Both the position numbers and the translations under genes were made by a program. 64,000 nt of DNA from JANLYC01 sp963750495 (lineage in GTDB: Bacteria; Actinomycetota; Actinomycetes; Propionibacteriales; Nocardioidaceae). A model generated the notes under the pieces. That model was given only the letters and a program-made list of their open reading frames with translations, ran no database searches and was not told where the DNA came from. This document shows positions 17,322 through 26,294 of this stretch, in pieces (within the stretch, counting starts at the first letter, position 1; every line of letters starts with the position of its first letter). The stretch is from the NCBI GenBank assembly GCA_963750495.1, contig CAVVQV010000004.1:806001-870000 (forward strand). Reading direction: 5' to 3'.

Positions 17322-17622
17322 TCAGGGGATCCGGATGTCGGGGTGCGCCGCCGCGGCGGCCGCTCCGCCTCCGTCGGATCGGCTTCGCGTACCGGAACGA
17401 CGAGGCTCCAGTGGTTGCCGACCGGACATCGTTGGAGCCGGTACCAGCCGAGCCGGATCGCCTTGAACGACGCTCCGGGGACCCAGATGGTCGTGAAGAC
17501 GTGACCTTGCCGGCAGCGGACGGTGACCCTGCCACCGATCCGGAGCCGAGCCGGCGCGCCACCAACGTCCCTCCCGCGATCAGGACCACGAGGCTCAGGA
17601 CCACCAGCGACTTGGGCGTCAT
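17322..17622 (-). pseudogene. Frameshifted small membrane-anchored protein (RCRQGH family)
   Basis: ATG at 17622 opens a hydrophobic anchor (SLVVLSLVVLIAGGTLVARRL). The expected continuation, VRCRQGHVFTTIWVPG followed by RLGWYRLQRCPVGNHWSLV, is in another frame that has no start codon of its own. The expected end HPDIRIP plus stop at 17322 lies in yet another frame. So at least two frameshifts separate pieces that read like one small actinobacterial protein with paired Cys/His motifs. Either the gene is broken or the sequence has indel errors in these GC runs. Family recognition is from memory. Confidence 0.6.
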
Positions 17623-17811
17623 GGTGTCAACCTTGCCCGCCGGTTCGCTGTGCACAAGGCCACGGACCCGTTCACGGTCTCGATGCCCGGGCTGCGACGG
17701 CATCCAGAGCACCTGAACCCCGGCACGGTAGACGTCCTGGTCCTGGCCCGCCTGGCTCATCGCGCCGATGATGACCTCGCCGTCCGCGAGCCCGCGAGCC
17801 GGGTCCGCCAC
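17623..17811 (-). other. Open frame continuous with the broken gene, possible remnant
   Basis: Upstream of the frameshifted gene, in the same frame, a stretch from GTG 17811 reads EVIIGAMSQAGQDQDVYRAG then VQVLWMPSQPGHRDRE with strong GC-rich third positions, while the other minus-strand frames have stops. This looks like real coding sequence, either a small gene fused by loss of its stop or an N-terminal extension. I cannot name it. The remaining bases to 17898 hold only the AGGAGG ribosome site of the amidohydrolase. Confidence 0.35.
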
Positions 17812-17898
17812 GGCGCGTCGGGTCGACCCGCAGCTATGCTCCCCGACAAACCATCCCCGGCAGCGCACCCGATCGGCGCCTTCTGCAGGAGGAAACGC

Positions 17899-19542
17899 AT
17901 GAACGACAGGATCGACACGCTCTTCGTGGGTGGATCCGTGTTCCACCCCGGTGCCGCATCCACTGTCCCGGCCGACGTGGCCGTGACCGACGGTCGCCTC
18001 TCGGCGGTGGCCACTCCGGGCGAGCTGCGCAACCTGGCCGGCGCCACCACCGAGGTCGTCGACCTGACCGGACGGCTGCTGCTCCCCGGCTTCCAGGACG
18101 CCCATGTTCATCCGGTCATGGGCGGGATGGCGATGCTGCAGTGCGAGCTGCACGGCACCGGCTCGGCCCAGGAGTGTCTCGACATCGTGGCCACGTACGC
18201 CGCCGCCAACCCGGACAAGGACTGGATCGTGGGCGGAGGGTGGTCGATGGAGTTCTTCCCCGGCGGCACTCCGACACGAGCGGCGTTGGACTCCGTGGTG
18301 CCGGACCGTCCGGTTTACCTGACCAACCGGGACGGACACGGGACCTGGGTCAACACGAAGGCACTCGAGCTCGCCGGGGTCGACGCGTCGACCCCGGACC
18401 CGGCCGATGGCCGCATCGAGCGCGAGGACGACGGGACCCCGTCGGGCACGTTGCACGAAGGTGCCGAGGCTCTGGTGGGGCGGCTGCTGCCGAACACGAG
18501 TGACGACGAGCTGCTGGCCGGCCTGCTCAAGGGCCAGGAGCTGCTGCTCTCACTCGGTATCACCTCGTGGCAGGACGCCGCCGTGGGCGGACTGTTCGGT
18601 GGCTCCGACATCCTGTCGACGTACGTGGGAGCTGCGCGGTCCGGTGCGCTGAAGGCTCGCGTCATCGGTGCCCTGTGGTGGGAGCGCGACCGCGGCGCCG
18701 ACCAGATTCCGAAGCTGCTGGAGCGCCGTGCCAACGGACGGGCCGGTCGCTTCGCTGCGACCAGCGTCAAGATCATGCAGGACGGCGTGGCCGAGAACTT
18801 CACGGCGGGGATGCTCGAGCCGTACCTCGACAAGTGCGGTCACGCGAGCGACAACGCGGGCCTCAGCTTCGTCGAACCAGCACAGCTGCGCGAGCACGTC
18901 ACCCGGCTCGATGCCGAGGGCTTCCAGGTGCACTTCCACGCGCTGGGTGACCGGGCAGTCCGCGAGGCACTCGACGCGATCGAGGCGGCCCGCGACGCCA
19001 ACGGCCCGACCGACGGCCGGCACCACTTGGCCCATCTCCAGGTCGTGCACCCCGACGACATCCCTCGGTTCGCACAGCTGGGTGCGGTGGCCAACATCCA
19101 GCCGTTGTGGGCCGCCCACGAGCCGCAGATGGACGAGCTGACCATCCCGTTCCTCGGTGACCGCCGCGCATCGTGGCAGTACCCGTTCGGTGACCTGCTG
19201 CGCAGCGGAGCGAGGGTGGCGGCGGGCAGCGACTGGTCGGTGAGCAGCCCTGACCCGATCATGGGCATCCACGTCGCCGTGAACCGGGTGGCGCCGTTCA
19301 CGGACAACGAGCCGTTGTACGCGCACAACCGCATCACGCTTGCCGAGGCGCTGACCGCCTACACCGCCGGCAGCGCGTATGTGAACCACCACGACGACGT
19401 CACCGGGCGACTCGAGGTCGGGCACCTCGCCGACCTCGTCGTCCTCGACCACGACCCTTTCACCGGCCCGCCGGAAATGATCGCCCACACGCGGGTCGTC
19501 TCGACGTATGTCGAAGGCGAACTCGTCCACCACACCGACTGA
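17899..19542 (+). CDS. Amidohydrolase, YtcJ-like (amidohydrolase family 3)
   Basis: A 547-residue metal-dependent hydrolase. Seen: family opening DTLFVGGSVFHP, metal ligands in DAHVHPVMGG, the Lys region VKIMQDGVAENFTAGML, HFHALGDRAVREAL and HHLAHLQVVHPDD, and the late Asp in AAGSDWSVSSPDP. The C-terminus carries the composite-domain phrase GRLEVGHLADLVVLDHDPF. AGGAGG lies 7 nt before the ATG. Family members cleave amide bonds (formamide- and urea-like substrates); the substrate here is not known. No partner gene is adjacent. Confidence 0.92.
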   Translation: MNDRIDTLFVGGSVFHPGAASTVPADVAVTDGRLSAVATPGELRNLAGATTEVVDLTGRLLLPGFQDAHVHPVMGGMAMLQCELHGTGSAQECLDIVATYAAANPDKDWIVGGGWSMEFFPGGTPTRAALDSVVPDRPVYLTNRDGHGTWVNTKALELAGVDASTPDPADGRIEREDDGTPSGTLHEGAEALVGRLLPNTSDDELLAGLLKGQELLLSLGITSWQDAAVGGLFGGSDILSTYVGAARSGALKARVIGALWWERDRGADQIPKLLERRANGRAGRFAATSVKIMQDGVAENFTAGMLEPYLDKCGHASDNAGLSFVEPAQLREHVTRLDAEGFQVHFHALGDRAVREALDAIEAARDANGPTDGRHHLAHLQVVHPDDIPRFAQLGAVANIQPLWAAHEPQMDELTIPFLGDRRASWQYPFGDLLRSGARVAAGSDWSVSSPDPIMGIHVAVNRVAPFTDNEPLYAHNRITLAEALTAYTAGSAYVNHHDDVTGRLEVGHLADLVVLDHDPFTGPPEMIAHTRVVSTYVEGELVHHTD

Positions 19543-19621
19543 CCCATCTTCGACACAGTCGCAAGTCCGGAGCCAGCTGCAGGTGCCGGGCCACGACCTC
19601 GACGCCATCGCGCGGCTTTGT

Positions 19622-19645
19622 GCGCAGGCGCAGGCGCAGGCGCAG
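19622..19645. repeat. GCGCAG hexamer repeated four times
   Basis: Four tandem copies of GCGCAG lie between the convergent amidohydrolase and the membrane gene at 19678. A simple low-complexity repeat with no sign of function. Confidence 0.7.
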
Positions 19646-19677
19646 CCAGAATCCTGACTCTCGCGCTTGGTGCTGCG

Positions 19678-20040
19678 CTAGCCCCGATCGTCCCGGCGAG
19701 CCAGCCCGACCACCAGCAGGCCGATCCCGAGCGACATGAGCAGCGCGAACGTCGACCCGTTTCCCTCGAGCCAATTCGTCGACCGGTTGAACTGAACCAG
19801 TTGCAGGATCCCGGCAGCGACGTAGGCCGCCCCGGCTGCGACGACCAGCAGCCGCTGTTTGAGGTAGACGCCCACGAGCGCGACCACGCCCAGCAGCGGG
19901 AAGACCAACAGCGCCGGCCCGGTCACCTTGACGAAGTTGTTGTTCGCGCTGGTGGTCAGGGAGAAGACCAGGCTGGCGATCCCGGCGACCCCGAGCGCAG
20001 CCGCGGCCTGATCCAGTGGATGCCGTGTCGTGGCAATCAT
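19678..20040 (-). CDS. Small four-helix membrane protein coupled to DoxX
   Basis: A 120-residue protein of unknown function, mostly four hydrophobic helices (about residues 12-32, 43-60, 65-85, 95-115), ending RRDDRG. ATG at 20040 overlaps the stop of the DoxX gene as ATGA, so translation is coupled and the two products probably act together in the membrane. Longer starts inside the DoxX gene are rejected. Confidence 0.72.
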   Translation of the reverse strand: MIATTRHPLDQAAAALGVAGIASLVFSLTTSANNNFVKVTGPALLVFPLLGVVALVGVYLKQRLLVVAAGAAYVAAGILQLVQFNRSTNWLEGNGSTFALLMSLGIGLLVVGLARRDDRG

Positions 20041-20567
20041 GAGGCCCTCATCAGCACACGTGACACCCGGCTGTCCGACGCTCGCCAGATCGGTCGCATC
20101 ACCGCGTCCAGACCGTAGTAGCGGCCGGCCGCCGTCGCGAGCAGCGCTACATGGGCCAGGAACATCAGGTAGTACGACCACTCCCACTCGTTCGGTGCGT
20201 TGAGCACCGACATCGTGATGGCGAGCGTCTGGACCATCCCGACCAGCGCCCAGAAGCGGGTTGCCAGCCCGATGAGCAGGAAGGCACCGATGGATGCCTC
20301 GAGAAGGAGAGTCATCCAGGCGAAGAAGGTGAAGTTCGGCAGGATCACGTGTTCGACGAGCCAGGTGAACGGTCGCACCACGGGGTGCTCGACAGCGTCG
20401 TTGGTGAAGCCGCGGAGCGATCCGAAATCAGGTGGTCGCTTCCACGACACGTTCTCGATCCACAGGATCGCGACACCGACGCGGAGGAAGGCGAACAGCA
20501 CCCTTGTGGTGCGCGAGTCCAGGGCGGGATCTGTCTCGGCCTCGCCTCGGTCGACCTGAGTCGTCAT
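20037..20567 (-). CDS. DoxX-family membrane protein
   Basis: A 176-residue membrane protein of the DoxX/TQO small-subunit type. Seen: LRVGVAILWIENVSWKRPPD at the N-terminus, the helix pattern LLEASIGAFLLIGLATRFWALVG and NEWEWSYYLMFLAHVALLA, the last being a strong family marker. ATG at 20567 follows GGAGGG; the upstream ATG at 20594 precedes that site. DoxX proteins are linked to thiosulfate or thiol oxidation in some species, but no sulfur genes are near, so the role is open. Confidence 0.82.
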   Translation of the reverse strand: MTTQVDRGEAETDPALDSRTTRVLFAFLRVGVAILWIENVSWKRPPDFGSLRGFTNDAVEHPVVRPFTWLVEHVILPNFTFFAWMTLLLEASIGAFLLIGLATRFWALVGMVQTLAITMSVLNAPNEWEWSYYLMFLAHVALLATAAGRYYGLDAVMRPIWRASDSRVSRVLMRAS

Positions 20568-20891
20568 TGCCGTCCCTCCGTCAGAGGTGTCCACCCATTC
20601 AGCCTAGGTGCCACATTCCTCCGGGGCAGGGTCCCGGTCGGGAACGTCACCGTTGCGTAAGACTGCGGGGATTGCTGGCAGGGCGAAGCGGACCGGCGTG
20701 CAGAGCGACCAGGTCCACCGAGAAATTGCACACCTCCAAACGATGCGCCCGCTAGTCTCCTGCAGGGACGCGTCGGGCTGTGGGCGCGCATCACGACGCG
20801 GGCGCCGGGGCGTAGGCTCTGCGTGAGGATCTACGACCAAACGGGCACGCCGGACACCTGCAACAGTCGACAACGAGGGACAAGGACGACG
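20568..20891. other. Divergent intergenic region, DoxX / pepC
   Basis: About 320 nt without a gene. It must hold both promoters. TTGCAC at 20726-20731 and TAGTCT at 20753-20758 resemble promoter hexamers but are 21 bp apart, so I do not call a promoter. AAGGA precedes the pepC start. Confidence 0.4.
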
Positions 20892-22256
20892 ATGACGAGC
20901 AACCCCAACCGCGCATTGAACGCTGACGACCTGGAGCGATTCACCAAGCAGTTCGAGTCCAACCCCGCATACCGGCTGGCTCAGAACGCTGTCACCACGA
21001 CGAGTCTCGAGGACGTCGCACTGGACCGCTCGGTGGTCAACCAGATGGCGACCTCGATGTCCACGCTCCTCGACGACTGGGACGCCACCAACCAGAAGCA
21101 GAGCGGCCGCTGCTGGCTCTTCGCCGGACTCAACCTGCTGCGCGCCGGCGCCGCCAAGGCCATGGACGTCAAGGACTTCGAGTTCTCCCAGAACTACCTC
21201 CTGTACTGGGACAAGCTCGAGAAGGCGAACTTCTGGCTGGAGGCGATCATCGAGACCGCCGACCGCGACGTCGATGACCGCACGGTCGGTCACCTGCTCG
21301 AGAACCCGGCCGAGGACGGGGGCCAGTGGAACATGTTCGTGGCGCTGATCCGCAAGCACGGACTCGTCCCGAAGGCGGCGATGCCCGAGACCCACTCGTC
21401 GTCCAAGACGGGCAGCATGAACCGCACGATCAGCGAGCTGCTCCGCCGAGCCGCTCGTGACCTGCGCCAGCAGGCTGCGAACGGTGCATCGCAAGAACAG
21501 CTGCGCGAGGTCAAGCTCAGCGCCGTCGAGGCGATGCACCGCGTCCTCTGCATTCACCTCGGGACGCCACCGACGACCGTGCAGTGGCAGTGGAACGACA
21601 AGGAGAAGGTCTTCCACCGCGACGACACCGTGTCACCGCAGGAGTTCGCCGAGAAGTACGCCGGGCTGCCCCTCGACGACTACGTGTGCATCGTCCACGA
21701 CCCGCGTGCGTCCAGCGAGGAAGGGCGCACGTACACCGTCGAGTACCTCGGCAACGTTGTCGGCGAGCCGCCCGTGGTCTACCTCAACGTCTCGATGTCG
21801 CTCATCCGCGAGCTCACCATGGATGCGCTCCGCGGCGGCGAGCCGGTCTGGTTCGGCTGCGACACCGGCAAGATGGCGCACATGGACCTCGGCTACTGGG
21901 ACGAGCGCCTGTTCGACTACGACAGCGTGTACGACGTCGACCTCTCTCTCGACAAGGCCGATCGCCTGTTGCACCACGACACCTTGATGACCCACGCCAT
22001 GCTCTTCACCGGCGTCGACGTGGTCACCGGGCCTGGCGGCGTCGAGGTTCCGCGGCGCTGGCGGGTCGAGAACAGCTGGGGCACCGACAAGGCTGACAAG
22101 GGCTTCTGGACCATGAACGACAACTGGTTCGGCGAGCATGTCTTCGAGGTCGCCGTGCGGCGCTCGGCGTTGCCGGCCGAGCTGCAGGAGGCACTCGAGC
22201 AGGAGCCGGTCGTGCTGCCCGCCTGGGACCCGATGGGTGCGCTCGCCCGGGGTTGA
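20892..22256 (+). CDS. pepC: Aminopeptidase C (bleomycin-hydrolase family, C1B)
   Basis: A 454-residue cytoplasmic cysteine aminopeptidase. Seen: active-site Cys in NQKQSGRCWLFAGLNLLR, catalytic His in DTLMTHAMLFTGVD and Asn in RWRVENSWGTDKADKGFW. Length and layout fit the homohexameric bleomycin-hydrolase group, whose C-terminus reaches into the active site; here it ends in PMGALARG. ATG at 20892 has AAGGA upstream; the frame upstream is basic and unlike the family. Confidence 0.95.
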   Translation: MTSNPNRALNADDLERFTKQFESNPAYRLAQNAVTTTSLEDVALDRSVVNQMATSMSTLLDDWDATNQKQSGRCWLFAGLNLLRAGAAKAMDVKDFEFSQNYLLYWDKLEKANFWLEAIIETADRDVDDRTVGHLLENPAEDGGQWNMFVALIRKHGLVPKAAMPETHSSSKTGSMNRTISELLRRAARDLRQQAANGASQEQLREVKLSAVEAMHRVLCIHLGTPPTTVQWQWNDKEKVFHRDDTVSPQEFAEKYAGLPLDDYVCIVHDPRASSEEGRTYTVEYLGNVVGEPPVVYLNVSMSLIRELTMDALRGGEPVWFGCDTGKMAHMDLGYWDERLFDYDSVYDVDLSLDKADRLLHHDTLMTHAMLFTGVDVVTGPGGVEVPRRWRVENSWGTDKADKGFWTMNDNWFGEHVFEVAVRRSALPAELQEALEQEPVVLPAWDPMGALARG

Positions 22257-22307
22257 CCGTTGCCTTGCCTCGGTTGCGAGGTCGGTGCAGCTCGCTAAGT
22301 TCGGTGC

Positions 22308-22742
22308 ATGGCACTGAGCTACCAGGTCACCTTCGACTGCACCGATCCGCACCCGCTCGCCGACTGGTGGGCCGACGCGCTGGGTTGGGAGGTCGAGGTC
22401 TCCGACGAGGGGTTCATCCGCGACCTGATCGCCCAGGGGCATGCCACTGACGACGACACCGTCACGCACCGCGGTGTCCTCGTGTGGAAGACCGGCGCGG
22501 CGATCCGTCACCCCGACCCCGATGCCCGGCCCGGGGCGCGGATCCTGTTCCAGCAGGTGCCCGAGGCCAAGACCGTCAAGAACCGGTTACACCTCGACGT
22601 ACGCCTCGCCGGTGCCGATCTCGAGTCGGCGGTGTCCCGGCTCACCGAGCATGGAGCCACGGTGCTCCACCACGGGAGCCAGGGACCGCACACGTGGATC
22701 ACGCTCGCCGACCCCGAGGGCAACGAGTTCTGCCTCGGCTGA
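22308..22742 (+). CDS. VOC-family protein (glyoxalase-like domain)
   Basis: A 144-residue protein made of two beta-alpha-beta-beta-beta units. Seen: VTFDCTDPHPLADWWADALG at the start, a middle segment RILFQQVPEAKTVKNRLHLD, and the end WITLADPEGNEFCLG with the metal-position Glu. Members bind small molecules or perform dioxygenase, lyase or resistance roles; this subtype is usually annotated glyoxalase-like without known substrate. Confidence 0.88.
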   Translation: MALSYQVTFDCTDPHPLADWWADALGWEVEVSDEGFIRDLIAQGHATDDDTVTHRGVLVWKTGAAIRHPDPDARPGARILFQQVPEAKTVKNRLHLDVRLAGADLESAVSRLTEHGATVLHHGSQGPHTWITLADPEGNEFCLG

Positions 22743-22774
22743 TTGAACAGCGCCGATGGTCGGGCGGAGCGCAA

Positions 22775-23887
22775 TCAGCGGCGGTGGAGGAGCAGCAGAG
22801 CTCGGTCGTCCCCCTCGGACTCGACGCTGGCCACGAGCTGGTCGGCACCGTGCATGAAGCCGTGCTGCACGAGGCGTTCAGCCTCGCCGAGGAGCTTGTC
22901 GATGCCGTAGGTGATGTCCTGCTTGGGAGTCTCGACCAGACCGTCGGTGTACAACAACAGCGCGTCGCCGGGCAGCATCCGACCACGGTGTGCCGTGAAG
23001 TCCGCCCGGCTCACGACGCCCAGCACCGGCCCGTCGGTCCAGTACACCGCCCAACGCCCGGAGCCCGCGTGGAACTGCAGCGCCGGAGGATGGCCCGCCG
23101 TACGCACCTCGAACACGCCGTTGCGCAGGTTGATCGACAGGTGCACCGCAGTGGCGAAGCCTTCGCTCCACTCCTGCCGCATCAGGTACTCGTTGGCGGC
23201 TGGGAGGAACTGCTCCTGGGCCAGCGAGCCCAACAGCCCGCCGAACGCACCGGAGAGCAGCAGCGCGCGCGACCCAGCGCTGACCCCCTTGCCGGAGACA
23301 TCGACGACGGCCACCTCGAGGACGTCCCCGTTGAGTGACTTGGCCGCCACGATGAAGTCACCGGCGAACGACGCTCCCCCGGCGGAGCGCATGACCGCCT
23401 CCGCGTACCACGACCTGGGCAGTGCCGGCAGCTGGCTCTGGCTGGCCAGCCGGTCGCGCAGATCGATGAGCATCGACTCACCGCGCGTCGAGGCGACCCC
23501 GAGCCGCTGGCGGTCACGGGCGTACCACAGGACCAGCAGCATCACGAGGGCGATCACGCACAGCGCGCCGAACCGGAGCTTCGTCAGCGGCTCGACGAAG
23601 AGCACCGAGGCGGTCACGGAGCCGACGACGACGACGTAGAGGAGCAGCAACCGGCCGAGCGACAGCACGCGCACCGACAGCACGACGGGGAGCACGAAAC
23701 CGGTCAGCGGCCACCAGTCGGGGATGGCGGCGAGCAGCAGCGTGTTGAGCACCGACACCGCGCTCAGCAGTACCAGCCAGGCGGTCTCGGCCTCGCGCAG
23801 CGCACGGCCGAGCGCACCACGAACACGGCGGACCCCCCGCGCAAGCGGGTTCCGCGTGATCCGGACGGCTCGTGGAGTGCTTGCCAC
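22775..23887 (-). CDS. PP2C-family (SpoIIE-type) serine phosphatase with membrane anchor
   Basis: A 370-residue protein with about three or four membrane helices near residues 37-122 and a C-terminal PP2C/SpoIIE phosphatase domain: SFAGDFIVAAK, VAVVDVSGKGVSAGSRALLL, the AGHPPAL strand and LLLYTDGLVETP. The Asp residues in AGDF, VDVSGKG and YTDG would bind metal. Such proteins dephosphorylate anti-sigma-factor antagonists in partner-switching cascades. No antagonist, anti-sigma factor or sensor domain is adjacent, so its target is unknown. Confidence 0.92.
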   Translation of the reverse strand: MASTPRAVRITRNPLARGVRRVRGALGRALREAETAWLVLLSAVSVLNTLLLAAIPDWWPLTGFVLPVVLSVRVLSLGRLLLLYVVVVGSVTASVLFVEPLTKLRFGALCVIALVMLLVLWYARDRQRLGVASTRGESMLIDLRDRLASQSQLPALPRSWYAEAVMRSAGGASFAGDFIVAAKSLNGDVLEVAVVDVSGKGVSAGSRALLLSGAFGGLLGSLAQEQFLPAANEYLMRQEWSEGFATAVHLSINLRNGVFEVRTAGHPPALQFHAGSGRWAVYWTDGPVLGVVSRADFTAHRGRMLPGDALLLYTDGLVETPKQDITYGIDKLLGEAERLVQHGFMHGADQLVASVESEGDDRALLLLHRR

Positions 23888-23990
23888 GGTCAGACAGTAA
23901 CCAACCAGTAGGTCCCACGGACCTGAACCCCACAGGTGTGACTCAGACCTCGCCGGTGCTGGGCCAGCGCGTCTGGCTCGACAGCGCAGG

Positions 23991-24833
23991 TCATCGGCGA
24001 CGCTGGCAGGTCGGGCACCAGAAGAGGTTGCGGCCTTCGAGGATCTTCGTCTTCACGATCGATCCGCAGACGAAGCAGGGCTGTCCGTGACGTCGGTAGA
24101 CGTAGACCTCGCCGCCGTGGTCGTCCACGCGCGCGTCCCGACCCATCGCCTCGGGCTCGTGCTCCGGGCGGACCGTGTCGATGCGACCGGTCTGGACGCC
24201 GTACTCCATGAGGTCGACGAGGTCGGCCCAGATCGCGTCCCAGCGACGCCGCGTCACCTTGAGCCCCGGTGTGAGCGGGTTCAGCCGAGCCCTGAAGAGC
24301 GACTCGGCCCGGTACACATTGCCGACGCCTGCGAGAACGTCCTGCTGCATGAGCAGGGCTCCGATCGCCTTCTTGCTCTTGTGGATGCGATGGAACGCCT
24401 TGTCCGGGTCGGCGTCGGCCCGCAGCGGGTCGGGTCCGAGCTTGGTGAGGAGCGTCCGCCTCGTGTCGTCCGAGACCAGCTCACACGTGATCGCGCCACG
24501 CAGGTCCGCGTACGCATCGGTGCCGGCGATGCGCACCCGAACCGCTCCGACGGCCGGCGGCGCCGCCCCGTCCTGGATCGTGAATGTGCCGATCAGTCCG
24601 AGATGGACGTGCAGGATGGTCAACGAACCGGGGTCGTTGGCGGCGTCGGCACCCAGATCGAAGCGCACGAAGAGGTGCTTTCCGGCCGACTCGGCGATCT
24701 CGAGCACGTGGCCGTCGAGCAAGGCGGCTTCCTCAGCGAACCTGCCCTGCGGGCTCGTGACCTCGACGACCTGTCCTGCGAAGGCGCTGCTCAGGTCTGC
24801 TGCGAGCCGGAAAAGTGTATGTCCCTCCGGCAT
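23991..24833 (-). CDS. nei: Fpg/Nei-family DNA glycosylase (endonuclease VIII type)
   Basis: A base-excision repair glycosylase/AP lyase for oxidised bases. Seen: N-terminal MPEGHTLFRLA, with the catalytic Pro2 and Glu3 after Met removal and the His that marks the actinobacterial Nei2 branch; a helix-two-turn-helix around VLAGVGNVYRAESLFRARLNP; and a C-terminal zinc finger with four Cys (CFVCGS and WCPTC). Its start overlaps the rpiB stop by one base (TGATG), so it is translated from the rpiB message. 280 residues is family length. Confidence 0.93.
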   Translation of the reverse strand: MPEGHTLFRLAADLSSAFAGQVVEVTSPQGRFAEEAALLDGHVLEIAESAGKHLFVRFDLGADAANDPGSLTILHVHLGLIGTFTIQDGAAPPAVGAVRVRIAGTDAYADLRGAITCELVSDDTRRTLLTKLGPDPLRADADPDKAFHRIHKSKKAIGALLMQQDVLAGVGNVYRAESLFRARLNPLTPGLKVTRRRWDAIWADLVDLMEYGVQTGRIDTVRPEHEPEAMGRDARVDDHGGEVYVYRRHGQPCFVCGSIVKTKILEGRNLFWCPTCQRRR

Positions 24834-25339
24834 CAGCGGGTGGGGTTGCTCGTCGGGCTACCCTGGTCGGGAGCCGCTGCGGGCGGGAGCACTCCGGTCG
24901 CTTCGTAGCCGGCGAGCAGGCCGATGCGGCGTACATGCCGCTCCTCGCCGGTGAAAGCCGTGGTGAGGAACACCTCGACGAAGCGCGTGGCCTCGTCTGC
25001 CGGATGCATCCGGGCGCCGACGGACATCACGTTGGCATCGTTGTGCAACCGGGCGAGCTCGGCGGTCTCGTCTGACCAGGCCAGCGCAGCGCGGACACCC
25101 CGAACCTTGTTCGCCGCGATCTGCTCTCCGTTGCCCGAGCCGCCGATCACCACACCGAGGCTGCCGGGGTCGTCGACCACCGACTGCGCCGCTCGCAGGC
25201 AGAACGGCGGGTAGTCGTCGTCGGCGTCGTACTCGTAGGGACCGTGGTCGACCGGCTCGTGGCCGTGGCCGGAGAGCCAGCTGACGAGGTGGTCCTTCAG
25301 CTCGAGCCCGGCGTGGTCCGAGCCCAGATGAACGCGCAT
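24833..25339 (-). CDS. rpiB: Ribose-5-phosphate isomerase B
   Basis: Interconverts ribose 5-phosphate and ribulose 5-phosphate in the pentose phosphate pathway. Seen: MRVHLGSDHAGLELKDHL, the phosphate loop GVVIGGSGNGEQIAANK, and RAALAWSDETAELARLHNDANV. 168 residues with a Pro-rich tail. The start at 25339 gives the family N-terminus; the open frame to 25489 is upstream read-through. First gene of a coupled pair with nei. Confidence 0.94.
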   Translation of the reverse strand: MRVHLGSDHAGLELKDHLVSWLSGHGHEPVDHGPYEYDADDDYPPFCLRAAQSVVDDPGSLGVVIGGSGNGEQIAANKVRGVRAALAWSDETAELARLHNDANVMSVGARMHPADEATRFVEVFLTTAFTGEERHVRRIGLLAGYEATGVLPPAAAPDQGSPTSNPTR

Positions 25340-25392
25340 ACCGCCGATCCTGTCAGACGGGTCAGCCACCCCAGCAGGGTGCTGCGGCTGCG

Positions 25393-26289
25393 TCACGCAC
25401 CGGTGGCGGCAGTCCGGCCGGCAACGCCGTCCAGGAACCCGACGAGGTGTCCGAGAGCGACGTCTGAGGCGTCGAAGAGCTCCGGCCACCGCCAGAAGCC
25501 GTGGATCATGCCCAGGAAACGCACGGCGGTCACCGGGACCTGCGCTGCCGCCAGCCGTTCGGCCAACCGCTCACCCTCGTCACGCAGCGGGTCGTGCTCG
25601 GCGGTCAGCACCAGCGTCGGTGGCAGACCCCGCAGGTCTGCCGTCAGCGGATGCAGCTCCTCGCTCGACAGGTCTGAACCCGTGAAGGACTGCCAGTACC
25701 AGTCCATCTCGGCCCCGGTGAGGCCCCCGGTCTCCGTGCGGTACGACGGCTGAGCCCCTCGGGGATCGACACAGGGATAGACGAGAGCGACCGCGGCCAG
25801 CCCAGGATTACGGCGGGCCGCTGCCAGGGCCAGCTGTCCGCCCGCGCTGTCGCCGACCACGGCGACGCGTGACGTGTCGATGTCGAGTGCTACGCCATGG
25901 TCACGGAGCCAGCCGAGCACGGCGTCCACGTCGTCACTTGCCGCCGGGTAGACGTGTTCGGGCGCCCGGCGGTAGTCGACAGCGAGCACCGCCCAGCCTG
26001 TCCGGTTCGCCACCCGCCGCCAGTGTGCGTCGTGGGTGTCGAGCTCACCGAGCACCCATCCGCCCCCGTGCAGTGCCACCAGGGTCGGCGCCCCCACCCG
26101 AGGGCGGTACAGCCGGCACCCGACGCCGTCGGCGTCCACGTCGGTCACCGTGTCGACCTGCTCGCGCTTGTCGAGCTGAGCCGCGGCGCGAGCCAGCGCC
26201 CTGCGTGCGTCGAGGTCGAAACCCGCCTCGCCGGGCCTGGGGTCCAGCGTCCAGAGGGCCATCGCGAGCTCAGCCTGGGGATGCAGCAT
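25393..26289 (-). CDS. Alpha/beta hydrolase, hormone-sensitive-lipase-type esterase
   Basis: A 298-residue esterase. Seen: oxyanion motif LHGGGWVLG, nucleophile Ser in VVGDSAGGQLAL, catalytic Asp in AEHDPLRDEG and catalytic His in GMIHGFWRW, the full set of the HSL group. Lies downstream of, and only 5 nt from, the DsbA-like gene, and is probably co-transcribed with it. Substrate is likely a short-chain ester; natural role unknown. Confidence 0.92.
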   Translation of the reverse strand: MLHPQAELAMALWTLDPRPGEAGFDLDARRALARAAAQLDKREQVDTVTDVDADGVGCRLYRPRVGAPTLVALHGGGWVLGELDTHDAHWRRVANRTGWAVLAVDYRRAPEHVYPAASDDVDAVLGWLRDHGVALDIDTSRVAVVGDSAGGQLALAAARRNPGLAAVALVYPCVDPRGAQPSYRTETGGLTGAEMDWYWQSFTGSDLSSEELHPLTADLRGLPPTLVLTAEHDPLRDEGERLAERLAAAQVPVTAVRFLGMIHGFWRWPELFDASDVALGHLVGFLDGVAGRTAATGA

Positions 26290-26294
26290 CGGGG

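Noticed and set aside
18550..19608. 352-residue open frame opposite the amidohydrolase
   Set aside because: Shadow of a gene with all family motifs; composition is atypical.
20726..20758. Promoter TTGCAC / TAGTCT before pepC
   Set aside because: The 21-bp spacer is too long for a standard sigma-70 type promoter.
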